NCBI GenBank assembly: GCA_964433315.1
Contig: CAYSQO010000032.1
Coordinates: 1-23,196 of the forward strand
Direction: 5' to 3'
Source: Aquariibacter sp964433315
Lineage (GTDB): Bacteria; Pseudomonadota; Gammaproteobacteria; Burkholderiales; Burkholderiaceae_C
DNA: 23,196 nucleotides
Positions within the stretch are counted from its first letter, which is position 1. Each line of letters begins with the position of its first letter. The translations under genes were made by a program, and so were the position numbers. The notes beneath the pieces were generated by a model, which saw nothing but the letters and a program-made list of their open reading frames with translations, searched no databases and had not been told where the DNA came from. Shown piece by piece: positions 6,994 to 15,134 of this stretch.

Positions 6994-7632
6994 ATGGCCC
7001 GGATCCTCGTCGTGCTCGCCCACCCCGACCTGCGGGCTTCGCGCGCCAACCGCGCCCTGCAGGCCGCCCTGGCTCCGCTGGCCGGGCCCGGGGGGACCGT
7101 CGAGCTGCTCGACCTCTACGCGCGCTACCCCGACTACCTGATCGATGTGCCGGCCGAGCAGGCCCGCCTCGCCGGGGCCGGGCTGATCGTGTGGGCCTTT
7201 CCGCTGCAGTGGTACAGCGTGCCGGCGCTGCTGAAGCTGTGGATCGACGAGGTGCTGGCCTTCGGCTGGGCCTACGGGCCGGGCGCCCAGGCGCTGCGCG
7301 GCAAGGCCCTGTGGCTGCTGCCCACCACCGGCGGCAGCGCGGCCAGCTACCGGCCGGAGGGCCACAACCGCCATGCGCTCGACGCCTTCTTCAGGCCCTG
7401 GGCGCAGCTGGCCGCCCTGTGCGGCCTGCGCTACCTGCCGCCGCTGCCCCTGCACGATGCGCACGGCGCCGACCCCGCCGCGCTGGCCGCCCACACCGCC
7501 GAGGTGCGGGCCCGGCTGCAGGCCTGGCCCGGGCCGCAGGCGGATCCACCGCCCGACACGGGCGTCGGCCCCGCGGCCGCCGAGGTGCCGGCCGCGGCCC
7601 GCCCGCGGGCCCGCGCGGAGGGCCGGGCATGA
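6994..7632 (+). CDS. kefF: KefF/KefG-type flavodoxin-fold quinone oxidoreductase, ancillary subunit of the K+ efflux system
   Basis: This 212-aa protein belongs to the FMN-binding NAD(P)H:quinone oxidoreductase family that binds and activates Kef antiporters. Visible family signatures are VLAHPDLRASRANRAL (residues 7-22), WAFPLQWYSVPALLKLWIDE (67-86) with GWAYG at 91-95, and the flavin-site stretch PTTGGSAASYRPEGHNRHAL (110-129). Homologues are about 175-185 aa; here roughly 35 extra Pro/Ala/Arg-rich residues follow residue ~175 up to the overlap with kefC. The stop overlaps the kefC ATG (ATGA), implying coupled translation. I chose the ATG at 6994 because family homology begins there. KefF and KefG cannot be told apart with certainty from sequence alone. 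Confidence 0.85.
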   Translation: MARILVVLAHPDLRASRANRALQAALAPLAGPGGTVELLDLYARYPDYLIDVPAEQARLAGAGLIVWAFPLQWYSVPALLKLWIDEVLAFGWAYGPGAQALRGKALWLLPTTGGSAASYRPEGHNRHALDAFFRPWAQLAALCGLRYLPPLPLHDAHGADPAALAAHTAEVRARLQAWPGPQADPPPDTGVGPAAAEVPAAARPRARAEGRA

Positions 7633-9521
7633 ACGCGGTGGCGGGGGTCGCGGCATCCGCCGCCGCGGTGCTGGACGTGCCGGCGGTCAGCCCCTGGCTG
7701 GCCAGCAGCCTGGTGTTCCTGGCGGCCGCGGTGCTGGTGGTGCCGCTGGCGCGGGCGCTGGGCCTGGGCTCCATCCTCGGCTACCTGGGCGCCGGCCTGC
7801 TGATCGGTCCCGAGGGCCTGGCCCTGGTGGCCGATCCGCAGACCGTGCTGCACGTGGCGGAGTTCGGCGTGGTGCTGATGCTCTTCCTCGTCGGCCTGGA
7901 GCTGGAGCCGCGCCGCCTGTGGGCCCTGCGCGGTCCGCTGCTGGGCTGGGGCAGCGCGCAGTGGCTGGGCTGCGCCGGCGTGCTGGGGGGCGCGGCCTGG
8001 CTGGCGGGCTGGCCGATCGGCTGGGCGGTGGTCGCGGCCCTGGGGCTGGCGCTGTCCTCCACCGCGATCGCGCTGCAGGTGCTGGCCGAGCGCAATGCCC
8101 TGCCCACGGCGGGCGGCCAGGCGGCCTTCGCCATCCTGCTGCTGCAGGACGTGGCGGCCATCCCGACGCTGGCGCTGATCCCGCTGCTGGCCGTCGGCGG
8201 GGCGGCCGCGGCCGACGAGGGCCGCATCGGCTGGGAGGCCCTGCGCGCGCTGGCGGTGGTTGCCGCCGTCATCTTCGGCGGCCGCCTGCTGCTGCGCCCG
8301 ACGCTGCGCTGGATCGCGCGCAAGGGCACGCCCGAAGTCTTCACGGCGGCGGCGCTGGGCCTGGTGGTGGGCATCGCCGCGCTGATGCAGAGCGTGGACC
8401 TGTCGATGGCGCTGGGCGCCTTCCTGGCCGGCGTGCTGCTGGCCGAGAGCGAGTACAAGCGCGCGCTGGAGACCGACGTCGCCCCCTTCAAGGGCCTGCT
8501 GCTCGGCCTGTTCTTCATGGCCGTCGGCATGACGGTGGACCTGGCGGCGCTGGCCGCCGCGCCCGGCCAGGTGCTGGCGGCGCTGGCCGGCCTGCTCGGC
8601 CTGAAGGCCGCGGTGCTGTGGGCCCTGGCGCGGGCGATGAAGCTGCCGCGGGCGGAGCGCCCGCTCTTCGTGCTGCTGCTGGCGCAGGGCGGCGAGTTCG
8701 CCTTCGTGGTGTTCCAGGCGGCCTCGGGCGCCGGGGTGATCGACCGCGCCACGGCGTCGGTGCTGGTCGGCGCGGTGTCGCTGTCCATGCTGCTGACGCC
8801 GCTGCTGCTGCTGGCCATGGACCGGCTGCAGGCGCGCTCGGCGGCCCGCGGCGCTGCCGGCCCGGGGGCCGACGACGGCCCGCTCCTGCCGGCCGCGGGG
8901 CACGAGGCGGCGCCCGTGCTCATCGCCGGCTTCGGCCGCTACGGGCAGATCGTGGGCCGCCTGCTGCATGCCAACGGCGTGCAGGCCACCGTGCTGGACC
9001 ACGATGCCGAGCAGGTCGAGACCCTGCGCCGCTTCGGCTTCCCGGTGTTCTGGGGCGACGCGACCCGGCTGGACCTGCTGCGGGCCGCCGGCGCCGGCCA
9101 TGCCCGCCTGCTGGTGCTGGCCATCGACGATGTCGAGCGCAGCCTGAAGGTGGCCGACGTCGTGCGTGAGCACTTCCCGCAGCTGCCCATCGTGGCCCGC
9201 GCGCGCAATGTGCAGCACTGGTTCGCGCTGCGCGAGCGCGGCATCGAGGACGTCGAGCGCGAGACCCTGGACTCGGCCCTGATGAGCGGCCGCCGCGCCC
9301 TGGAGCATCTGGGCTGGGCCCCGCATGCGGCCCGCACGCTGGCCCTGCGCTTCCGCCGCCATTCGGTCGAGCAGCTCGAAGCGCTGCGGCCGCACCGCGC
9401 CGACCAGGAGCGCCTGGTCGGCATGGCCCGCGCCGGGCGCCAGCAGCTGGAGCAGCTCTTCGCCGAGGAGCGCGCCGCGGCGCCGCGCGGCCGCGAGGGC
9501 GGCTGGGGCGACGGCAGCTGA
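7629..9521 (+). CDS. kefC: glutathione-regulated potassium-efflux antiporter (KefC/KefB type)
   Basis: This 630-aa inner-membrane K+/H+ antiporter has about a dozen hydrophobic spans over residues 23-398 (Na+/H+ exchanger family) and a cytosolic RCK/TrkA-N domain from about 428. The membrane part carries the expected LLLQDVAAIP (170-179) with the ion-site Asp, and ALETDVAPFKGLLLGLFF (279-296), matching the regulatory loop of E. coli Kef proteins. The Rossmann motif is GFGRYGQIVGRLL (434-446), with the acidic residue at VLDHD (455-459). Family members open when glutathione adducts bind, acidifying the cytoplasm during electrophile attack. Pairing with an upstream kefF-type gene supports the call; KefB versus KefC is not decidable here. 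Confidence 0.9.
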   Translation: MNAVAGVAASAAAVLDVPAVSPWLASSLVFLAAAVLVVPLARALGLGSILGYLGAGLLIGPEGLALVADPQTVLHVAEFGVVLMLFLVGLELEPRRLWALRGPLLGWGSAQWLGCAGVLGGAAWLAGWPIGWAVVAALGLALSSTAIALQVLAERNALPTAGGQAAFAILLLQDVAAIPTLALIPLLAVGGAAAADEGRIGWEALRALAVVAAVIFGGRLLLRPTLRWIARKGTPEVFTAAALGLVVGIAALMQSVDLSMALGAFLAGVLLAESEYKRALETDVAPFKGLLLGLFFMAVGMTVDLAALAAAPGQVLAALAGLLGLKAAVLWALARAMKLPRAERPLFVLLLAQGGEFAFVVFQAASGAGVIDRATASVLVGAVSLSMLLTPLLLLAMDRLQARSAARGAAGPGADDGPLLPAAGHEAAPVLIAGFGRYGQIVGRLLHANGVQATVLDHDAEQVETLRRFGFPVFWGDATRLDLLRAAGAGHARLLVLAIDDVERSLKVADVVREHFPQLPIVARARNVQHWFALRERGIEDVERETLDSALMSGRRALEHLGWAPHAARTLALRFRRHSVEQLEALRPHRADQERLVGMARAGRQQLEQLFAEERAAAPRGREGGWGDGS

Positions 9522-9538
9522 GCGCGTCGCGGCTCAGC
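9517..9538. terminator. hairpin between the convergent kefC and htpX genes (possible bidirectional terminator)
   Basis: GCTGAGC (9517-9523) and GCTCAGC (9532-9538) form a 7-bp inverted repeat around an 8-base loop. The left arm includes the kefC TGA and the right arm the complement of the htpX TGA, leaving only 12 bp between the two genes. There is no T-tract, so intrinsic termination would be weak or Rho-assisted. Confidence 0.4.
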
Positions 9539-10379
9539 CGCGCGACATCGCCACCAGGCGGGCCACCCGCTCCTCGGTGGCCGGATGGGTGGAGAAGAGG
9601 CCGCGCAGCCCGCCGCCGGAGAGCGGGTTCATGATCATCATCTGCGCCGTCTCGGGGTGGCGCTCCGCGGCCTGCAGGGGGATCTGCTCGGCGCGGCCGG
9701 CGATCTTGTTGAGCGCGCTGGCCAGGGCCAGCGGGTCGCCGCAGATCTCGGCGCCGCCGCGGTCGGCCTCGAACTCGCGGGCGCGGCTGATCGCCATCTG
9801 GATCAGGCTGGCGGCCAGCGGCGCGAGGATCATCACCGCGATGCTGGCGATCGGGTTGGCCGGCCGGCCCTCGCTGTCGCGGCCGCCGAAGAGCATGGCG
9901 AAGTTCGCCAGCATCGAGATCGCGCCGGCCATGGTGGCGCTGATGGTGCTGATCAGGATGTCGCGGTGCTTCACGTGCGCCAGCTCGTGGGCCATCACGC
10001 CGCGCACCTCGCGCTCGCTCAGCATGCGCAGCAGGCCGGTGGTGGCGGCCACGGCCGCGTGCTCGGGGTTGCGGCCCGTGGCGAAGGCGTTGGGCGCGTC
10101 CTCCTGGATCAGGTAGACCTTGGGCATGGGCAGCCCGGCCTTCTGTGCCAGCTCGGCCACCATGCGGTGGAACTGCGGCGCGGTGGTCTCGTCGACGGGC
10201 TGCGCGTTGTACATGCGCAGGACCATCTTGTCGGAGAACCAGTAGCTGAAGAAATTCATCCCGACCGCGACCAGCAGCGCAATCACCATGCCCTGGCTGC
10301 CGCCGATCATCTGGCCCAGGGCCATGAACAGCGCGGTGATGGCCGCCATCAGCATGGCGGTCTTCATCAGGTTGAACAT
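9534..10379 (-). CDS. htpX: membrane zinc metalloprotease HtpX
   Basis: This 281-aa M48 family endopeptidase of the inner membrane degrades misfolded membrane proteins alongside FtsH. The zinc site is HELAH (residues 131-135) with the third ligand in REFEAD (Glu204). Two N-terminal spans (about 6-24 and 29-47) and a further hydrophobic pair (about 143-165 and 176-195) give the usual topology, and THPATEERVARL near the C-terminus is characteristic. The ATG at 10379 is chosen because AGGA lies about 9 bases upstream; the open frame to 10535 adds a non-homologous Arg/Pro-rich segment. It converges on kefC. Confidence 0.95.
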   Translation of the reverse strand: MFNLMKTAMLMAAITALFMALGQMIGGSQGMVIALLVAVGMNFFSYWFSDKMVLRMYNAQPVDETTAPQFHRMVAELAQKAGLPMPKVYLIQEDAPNAFATGRNPEHAAVAATTGLLRMLSEREVRGVMAHELAHVKHRDILISTISATMAGAISMLANFAMLFGGRDSEGRPANPIASIAVMILAPLAASLIQMAISRAREFEADRGGAEICGDPLALASALNKIAGRAEQIPLQAAERHPETAQMMIMNPLSGGGLRGLFSTHPATEERVARLVAMSRG

Positions 10380-10397
10380 CGTGCAAGTCCTTTCGGC

Positions 10398-10419
10398 GGG
10401 GCCGTCAACGGGCGGCCCC
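10398..10419. promoter_or_regulatory. inverted repeat in the htpX leader
   Basis: GGGGCCG (10398-10404) pairs with CGGCCCC (10413-10419) around an 8-base loop, ending just upstream of the htpX ribosome site. It could fold in the mRNA and influence translation or serve as a protein site. In DNA this GC-rich such repeats also arise by chance. Confidence 0.25.
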
Positions 10420-10612
10420 GTGGGGCGGTAGATGCGGCCGGGGGCCCGGAGTTCAAGCCGGTGCCGCCCGCCGGGCCGGGCGGCGGTGTTCCGCCCGCCC
10501 GGGCGTCGCCGGGCAGCATTCCCGGGGTAGATCACTCGGCCGCCGCCGCCGGTCGCGGCCCCGCTGCTAGATTGCCCCGGGGCCCATCCTGGCCCGCCCA
10601 GCGGAGATTGCC

Positions 10613-11053
10613 ATGTCCCTCGCGCTTCCCCTGCGGGCCGTCCTGCTCGGCCTGGCCGGCCTGGCCAGCGGCCTGGCGGCGGCCCTGCCGGCCGACCGGG
10701 TCGAGCCCCCGACGCTGACCGGGCTGTGGAGCTGGACCGATCCGGGCCAGTGCCGCGAGGTCTACGAGTACCGCCCCGACGGCCTGGGCTTCATCCTCAG
10801 CGGCGAGGAGCGCACCGAGATGCGCTACGTCCTGGGCCCGCTCGATGCGGCCACCGGCTTCCATGCCCTGCAGGTGACGGTGCTCAAGGACCACGGCGGG
10901 ATGGACTGCACCGGCTCGCGGCAGGACGACAGTGGCCGCGCCTTCACGATGTACCTGAAGTTCAAGCCCGAGGGCGACCAGCACATCGTCTGCGTCACGC
11001 CCTCGCTGGACGCCTGCTTCGGCCCGCTGGGGCGGACCGGCCCGAGGCGCTGA
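10613..11053 (+). CDS. small secreted protein of unknown function with four cysteines
   Basis: This 146-aa protein begins with a typical Sec signal peptide: Arg8, a hydrophobic core to about residue 24, and a likely cleavage near 24-27. The mature part, about 120 aa, has four cysteines (47, 99, 127, 135), enough for two disulfides, and a motif-like opening GLWSWTDPGQCREVYEYRPD followed by short alternating beta-type segments. I do not recognise a family. GGAG lies 7 bases before the ATG at 10613. TAGATT at 10568-10573 is a possible -10 box, but no good -35 is visible. It stands alone between divergent htpX and convergent fmt, so neighbours give no functional hint beyond a periplasmic location. 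Confidence 0.8.
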   Translation: MSLALPLRAVLLGLAGLASGLAAALPADRVEPPTLTGLWSWTDPGQCREVYEYRPDGLGFILSGEERTEMRYVLGPLDAATGFHALQVTVLKDHGGMDCTGSRQDDSGRAFTMYLKFKPEGDQHIVCVTPSLDACFGPLGRTGPRR

Positions 11054-11074
11054 GCGCCCTGCGGCCCGCCGCCC

Positions 11075-12049
11075 TCAGCCGCCCAGGCGCTCACCCGGCT
11101 GCAGGCCCAGGGCGGGCAGCAGCTCGCGGGCGGGCAGGCGCTTGCCGCCGGCGCGCTGCAGCTCCTCCAGCTGCAGCGCGCCTTCGCCACAGGCCACCTG
11201 CAGCAGGCCGGCCCGGGCGTCGAGCGCCAGCACCTCGCCGGGCTGGCCTTGGCCGGTCACCGGCCGGGCGCGCCAGAGCTTGATCGTCTCGGCCCGGCCG
11301 TCGGCGCCGCTGCGGCTGAAGTGCGCGCCGGGGGCCGGGTCGAAGGCCCGCACGCGGCGGGCCAGGGTGGCGGCCGGCAGGGTCCAGTCGATCGCCGCCT
11401 CGGCCTTGTCGATCTTGGCGGCGTAGCAGGCGCCTTCGGCCGGCTGGGGCGTGGCCGGCAGCGGCTCGCCGCGGTCGAGCCGGGCCAGGGCCTCGACGAT
11501 CAGCCGCGCGCCCTGGTCGGCCAGGCGGTCGTGGAGGGTGGCGGTGCTTTCGTCGGGCGCAATCGCCAGGCGCTCGACGCACAGCATGTCGCCGGTGTCC
11601 AGGCCGGCGTCCATCTGCATGATCGTGGTGCCGGTCTCGGCGTCGCCGGCCTCGATGGCGCGGTGGATCGGCGCCGCGCCGCGCCAGCGCGGCAGCAGCG
11701 AGGCGTGGATGTTCAGGCAGCCGCGCGGCGGCAGGGTCAGCGTCCACGCCGGCAGGATCAGGCCGTAGGCGGCCACCACCATCAGCGCGGGCGCGGCGGC
11801 CTGCAGCGCGGCCTGGGCGGCCTGGGCGTCGGCAGCGAAGCGGCCGTCGAGCTTCAGGCCCTGCGGCTGGGCCAGGGGCAGGCCCCGGGCCAGGGCGAAC
11901 TGCTTGACCGGCGAGGGCTGCAGCTTCATGCCGCGGCCGGCCGGGCGGTCGGGCTGGGTCAGGACCAGGGCCACCGTGTGCCCGGCGGCGTGCAGGGCCT
12001 CCAGGGCCCGGGCGGCGAAGACCGGGGTGCCGGCGAAGGCGATGCGCAT
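11075..12049 (-). CDS. fmt: methionyl-tRNA formyltransferase
   Basis: This 324-aa enzyme formylates Met-tRNA(fMet) using 10-formyltetrahydrofolate. The N-terminal catalytic domain begins MRIAFAGTPVFAARALEAL and carries CLNIHASLLPRWRGAAPIHR (residues 111-130), with catalytic Asn113 and His115 and the partner Asp at 151 (MDAGLDTGDML). The C-terminal OB-like tRNA-binding domain covers about 205-324. The ATG at 12049 overlaps the def stop codon, so the two are translationally coupled; def removes the formyl group that fmt adds. Its 3' end converges on the secreted-protein gene with a 21-bp gap. Confidence 0.97.
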   Translation of the reverse strand: MRIAFAGTPVFAARALEALHAAGHTVALVLTQPDRPAGRGMKLQPSPVKQFALARGLPLAQPQGLKLDGRFAADAQAAQAALQAAAPALMVVAAYGLILPAWTLTLPPRGCLNIHASLLPRWRGAAPIHRAIEAGDAETGTTIMQMDAGLDTGDMLCVERLAIAPDESTATLHDRLADQGARLIVEALARLDRGEPLPATPQPAEGACYAAKIDKAEAAIDWTLPAATLARRVRAFDPAPGAHFSRSGADGRAETIKLWRARPVTGQGQPGEVLALDARAGLLQVACGEGALQLEELQRAGGKRLPARELLPALGLQPGERLGG

Positions 12050-12561
12050 CAGGCGGCAGCCTCGTCGCGGCTGCGCTTGGCCAGCTTGCTCTTGATGCGG
12101 TTGCGCTTGAGCGGCGACAGGTACTCGACGAAGACCTTGCCCTTCAGGTGATCCATCTCGTGCTGGATACAGATGGCCAGCAGGCCTTCGGCGTCCAGGC
12201 TGCGGGTCTGGCCGTCGAGGTCGAGGTAGCGCACGGTCACGCGCTCGAAGCGCTCGACCTTGTCGTAGATCTGCGGCACCGAGAGGCAGCCCTCGTCGCC
12301 CAGCGCGCGCTCGGCGCTGGTGGCGACCAGCTCGGGGTTGATCAGCACCAGCGGCTGGTCGCGCTCCTCCGACACGTCCATCACGATCAGCTGCTCGTGC
12401 ACATCGACCTGGGTCGCGGCCAGGCCGATGCCCTTGGCGGCGAACATGGTCTCGAACATGTCGGCGGCCAGCTGGCGGATGCGCCCGTCGACGGCCGCCA
12501 CCGGGCGGGCCACGGTGTGCAGGCGGGGGTCGGGGTAGCGCAGGATGGGAAGCAGGGCCAT
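12049..12561 (-). CDS. def: peptide deformylase
   Basis: This 170-aa metalloenzyme removes the N-formyl group from nascent chains. All three signature motifs are present: GIGLAATQ (residues 44-51), EGCLS (90-94, metal ligand Cys92) and QHEMDH (133-138, ligands His134 and His138, catalytic Glu135). The start MALLPILRYPDPRL at 12561 is the family N-terminus; the open frame extending far upstream on this strand is antisense to dprA and the LysM gene. It is first in the def-fmt pair, with its promoter expected in the 177-bp region shared with the divergent LysM gene. Confidence 0.97.
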   Translation of the reverse strand: MALLPILRYPDPRLHTVARPVAAVDGRIRQLAADMFETMFAAKGIGLAATQVDVHEQLIVMDVSEERDQPLVLINPELVATSAERALGDEGCLSVPQIYDKVERFERVTVRYLDLDGQTRSLDAEGLLAICIQHEMDHLKGKVFVEYLSPLKRNRIKSKLAKRSRDEAAA

Positions 12562-12632
12562 GGTCGGACAGGCGGTTCGGGAGGCGGCGCGGCAGCGCCG
12601 CGGCCGGGGCCCGGCCACCCCCCTTTTCCGGG

Positions 12633-12660
12633 TTTGGCACGAGGCGGGGCCCGACAGAAT
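12633..12660 (+). promoter_or_regulatory. possible sigma-70 promoter for the LysM-dprA genes
   Basis: TTTGGC (12633-12638) and CAGAAT (12655-12660) are spaced 16 bp in the def/LysM divergent region, about 80 bp before the LysM start. This is the most promoter-like pair in an otherwise GC-rich interval, but both hexamers depart from consensus. Confidence 0.3.
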
Positions 12661-12738
12661 CGTCGGCCAGATCCCCATTTTCGCCCAAGCCCCGTTGCCC
12701 GCCGGGCGGCAGGGCGGCCTCGCCGCCGGAGCCCCGTG

Positions 12739-13905
12739 ATGCCCTTGAGCCGTCCCCCCTTCCGGCCCGCCCTGCGCGGCCTGGCCCTGCTGCTCGGCCT
12801 GGGCGCGGCCGGCGGGCCGGTTCCGGCTGCGTCGCCCTGGCCGGTCACGCCGGCGCAGCGCGGCACGGCCGAGCAGGTGGCCGTCGCCGGCGTCCCCCTG
12901 GCCGAGCTGGCCCCCGGTGCGCCCGACGAGCACCTGGTGGTGCCGGGCGACACGCTCTGGGGCCTGGCGCGGCTCTTCCTGCGCTCGCCCTGGCGCTGGC
13001 CCGAGCTGTGGGGCCTGAACCTCGAGGCCATCCGCAACCCGCACCTGATCTACCCCGGCCAGCGCCTGCGGCTGGAGCGCCGCGACGGCCGGGCCCGCCT
13101 GCGCCTGCTGGGCGCCGACGAGCCGGCGGCGGAGGGCCTGCCGCTCCAGCGCCTGCGACCCCGCGTGCGCGACGCCGGCCCGGCCGGGCCCGCGCTCAGC
13201 GCGGTGCCCTGGCGCAGCATCGCCGCCTTCCTGAACGAAACCCTGATCGTCGAGGACGGCGCCCTGCTGCAGGCCCCCCGCCTGGTGGCCACGCCCGAGG
13301 GCCGCCTGCTGCTCGGCCGGGGCGATCCGGCCTATGCCCTGGGGCCGCTGGAGGGCACGGCCGACTGGCGCATCTTCCGCCGCGCCCAGCCCCTGCTCGA
13401 CCCGGAGACCGGCGAGCTGCTGGGCCACGAGGCCCGCTTCGTCGCCGACGCCCGGCTTGAACAGGCTGCCAGCCTCGCCCCCGACGGCCGGACCGTGCCG
13501 GCCCGCCTGCGCCTGGGCGCCAGCCGCGAGGAGGCCCAGGTCGGCGACCGTCTGCTGCCGCGGCCGCCGGCCGAATCGCCCAGCTACCTGCCGCATGCGC
13601 CCGATCCGGGGCTCAGCGGCCGCCTGGTGCGCGTGCAGGGCGATGCGCTGACGGCCGGCGCGCAGCAGATCGTCATCCTGAACCGCGGCCGCCGCGACGG
13701 GCTGGAGCACGGCCACGTGCTGGCCGTCTGGCGGGCCGGCGCGCTGGCCCGCGACGCCACCGTCGAGCCCGCCGCCGCGCTGCGCCTGCCCGACGAGCGC
13801 CGCGGCCTGCTCTTCGTGCTGCGCAGCTTCGAGCGCAGCGCCTATGCGCTGGTGCTGGAGGCCGAGGGCCCGCTCGGCCCCGGCGACCGCTTCACCGCCC
13901 CCTGA
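12739..13905 (+). CDS. LysM peptidoglycan-binding domain protein, exported
   Basis: This 388-aa protein has an N-terminal signal peptide (Arg-rich start, hydrophobic core about 13-25, Ala-rich cleavage near 30). One LysM domain follows at about residues 64-112, recognisable by HLVVPGDTLWGLARLFL and by NPHLIYPGQRLRL at its end. The remaining ~270 residues show no family I can name; they contain repeated short beta-type segments, as in homologues annotated only as LysM proteins. It is located between def and dprA, a recurrent arrangement in Burkholderiales. The start is set by GGAG 7 bases before the ATG; a GTG one codon earlier is possible. The gene ends 6 bp before the dprA start, so the two form an operon. 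Confidence 0.9.
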   Translation: MPLSRPPFRPALRGLALLLGLGAAGGPVPAASPWPVTPAQRGTAEQVAVAGVPLAELAPGAPDEHLVVPGDTLWGLARLFLRSPWRWPELWGLNLEAIRNPHLIYPGQRLRLERRDGRARLRLLGADEPAAEGLPLQRLRPRVRDAGPAGPALSAVPWRSIAAFLNETLIVEDGALLQAPRLVATPEGRLLLGRGDPAYALGPLEGTADWRIFRRAQPLLDPETGELLGHEARFVADARLEQAASLAPDGRTVPARLRLGASREEAQVGDRLLPRPPAESPSYLPHAPDPGLSGRLVRVQGDALTAGAQQIVILNRGRRDGLEHGHVLAVWRAGALARDATVEPAAALRLPDERRGLLFVLRSFERSAYALVLEAEGPLGPGDRFTAP

Positions 13906-13911
13906 GGTCCC

Positions 13912-15078
13912 GTGGACGCCTCCGCCCCGTGCCCGCTGCCGCCCGACCGCCGGGCCTGGCTGTGGCTGGTCGAGGCCAGCGGCCACCGCCCGGCCGCGCA
14001 GCGCGCGCTGCTGCGCGCCTTCGGCGGGCCCGAGGCTGTGCAGGCCCTGCCCGAGGCCCGGCGCCAGGCCGTGGCCGGTGCCCCGACCCGGCCGGCCGAG
14101 CCGCCCGAGGCCTGGGCCCGGCGGCTGGCCGCCGTCGCGGCCTGGCAGGCCGCGGCCTCGCGGCGCCACCTGCTGGCCCTGGGCGATGCCGACTACCCCG
14201 AGGCCCTGCTGGCGCTGGCCGACCCGCCGCTGTGGCTCTATGCCGAGGGCGATCTCGCCCGGCTCGCCGCCCCGGCCCTGGCCGTGGTGGGCAGCCGCCA
14301 TCCCACCCCGGCCGGCACCGACCATGCCCGCGCCTTCGCCCAGGCCCTGGCGGCGCGCGGCCTGCTGATCGTCTCCGGCCTGGCGCGCGGCATCGATGCG
14401 GCGGCCCATGAAGGCGCCCTGGCCGCGGCCGGCGGCGCCGGCACGGTCGCCGTGATCGGCACCGGCATCGACCGCCTCTACCCCGCCGCGCATGCGGCCC
14501 TGGCGCGGCGCATCGTCGCGGCTGGCCTGCTGATCAGCGAGTACCCGCTCGGCACCCCGCCGCTGGCGGCCAACTTCCCGCGCCGCAACCGGCTGATCGC
14601 GGCGCTCGGCCAGGGCACGCTGGTGGTCGAGGCGGCGCTGGCTTCGGGCTCGCTGATCACCGCCCGGCTGGCGGCGGAGCTCGGCCGCGAGGTGCTGGCC
14701 CTGCCCGGCTCCATCGACAGCCCGCAGTCGCGCGGCTGCCACAGCCTGATCAAGCAGGGCGCCCAGCTGGTCGAGACGGTCGACGACGTCTTCGACGCCC
14801 TGGGGCCCGCGCTGGCCCGGTCCTTGGCCGAGGCGGGGTCGCCATCCGCCCCGGCGGCCCCGCCGCCCCCGCCCGAGGCCGCCGCCCCCGGCCAGGCCGG
14901 GGCCGAGACCGACCCGCTGCTGCAGGCCCTGGGCCACGAGCCGGTCGATCTCGACACCCTGGCCGCCCGCACCGGGCTCGACGCCGCCACCCTGCAGGTG
15001 CAGCTGCTGGCCCTGGAGCTGGACGGCCGCCTGGCCCGCCTGGGCGGCGGCCGCGTGCAGCGCCGCGGCCGGGCCTGA
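13912..15078 (+). CDS. dprA: DNA-processing protein DprA
   Basis: This 388-aa protein protects incoming single-stranded DNA and loads RecA during natural transformation. The Rossmann-like core shows VVGSRHPT (residues 125-132), SGLARGID (155-162) and FPRRNRLIA (222-230). An N-terminal helical segment precedes it, and a Pro/Ala linker (about 309-330) leads to a C-terminal winged-helix domain (about 333-385, QALGHEPVDLDTLAARTGLD). The start is a GTG at 13912 with GAGG just 4 bases upstream, 6 bp after the LysM stop; no ATG fits. The family is widely conserved, so its presence alone does not prove competence. Confidence 0.95.
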   Translation: MDASAPCPLPPDRRAWLWLVEASGHRPAAQRALLRAFGGPEAVQALPEARRQAVAGAPTRPAEPPEAWARRLAAVAAWQAAASRRHLLALGDADYPEALLALADPPLWLYAEGDLARLAAPALAVVGSRHPTPAGTDHARAFAQALAARGLLIVSGLARGIDAAAHEGALAAAGGAGTVAVIGTGIDRLYPAAHAALARRIVAAGLLISEYPLGTPPLAANFPRRNRLIAALGQGTLVVEAALASGSLITARLAAELGREVLALPGSIDSPQSRGCHSLIKQGAQLVETVDDVFDALGPALARSLAEAGSPSAPAAPPPPPEAAAPGQAGAETDPLLQALGHEPVDLDTLAARTGLDAATLQVQLLALELDGRLARLGGGRVQRRGRA

Positions 15079-15134
15079 GGGGCCGGCGCCCGGCGCGCGC
15101 GGCCGATCAAAGCGCCTGTGGTAAGGTCGAAAAC

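Noticed and set aside
7431..9395. Minus-strand open frame of 654 codons opposite kefC
   Set aside because: Gln/His/Arg-rich shadow of a convincing antiporter gene; no domain is visible.
12636..12651. TGGCACG upstream of the LysM gene as a second sigma-54 promoter
   Set aside because: No GC dinucleotide falls exactly 10 bases after the GG (the nearest gives a spacing of 11), and the -12 part lacks TTGCA character.
12562..14937. Long minus-strand extension of the def reading frame opposite dprA and the LysM gene
   Set aside because: Deformylase homology begins exactly at the ATG at 12561, and the extension is antisense to two well-supported genes.
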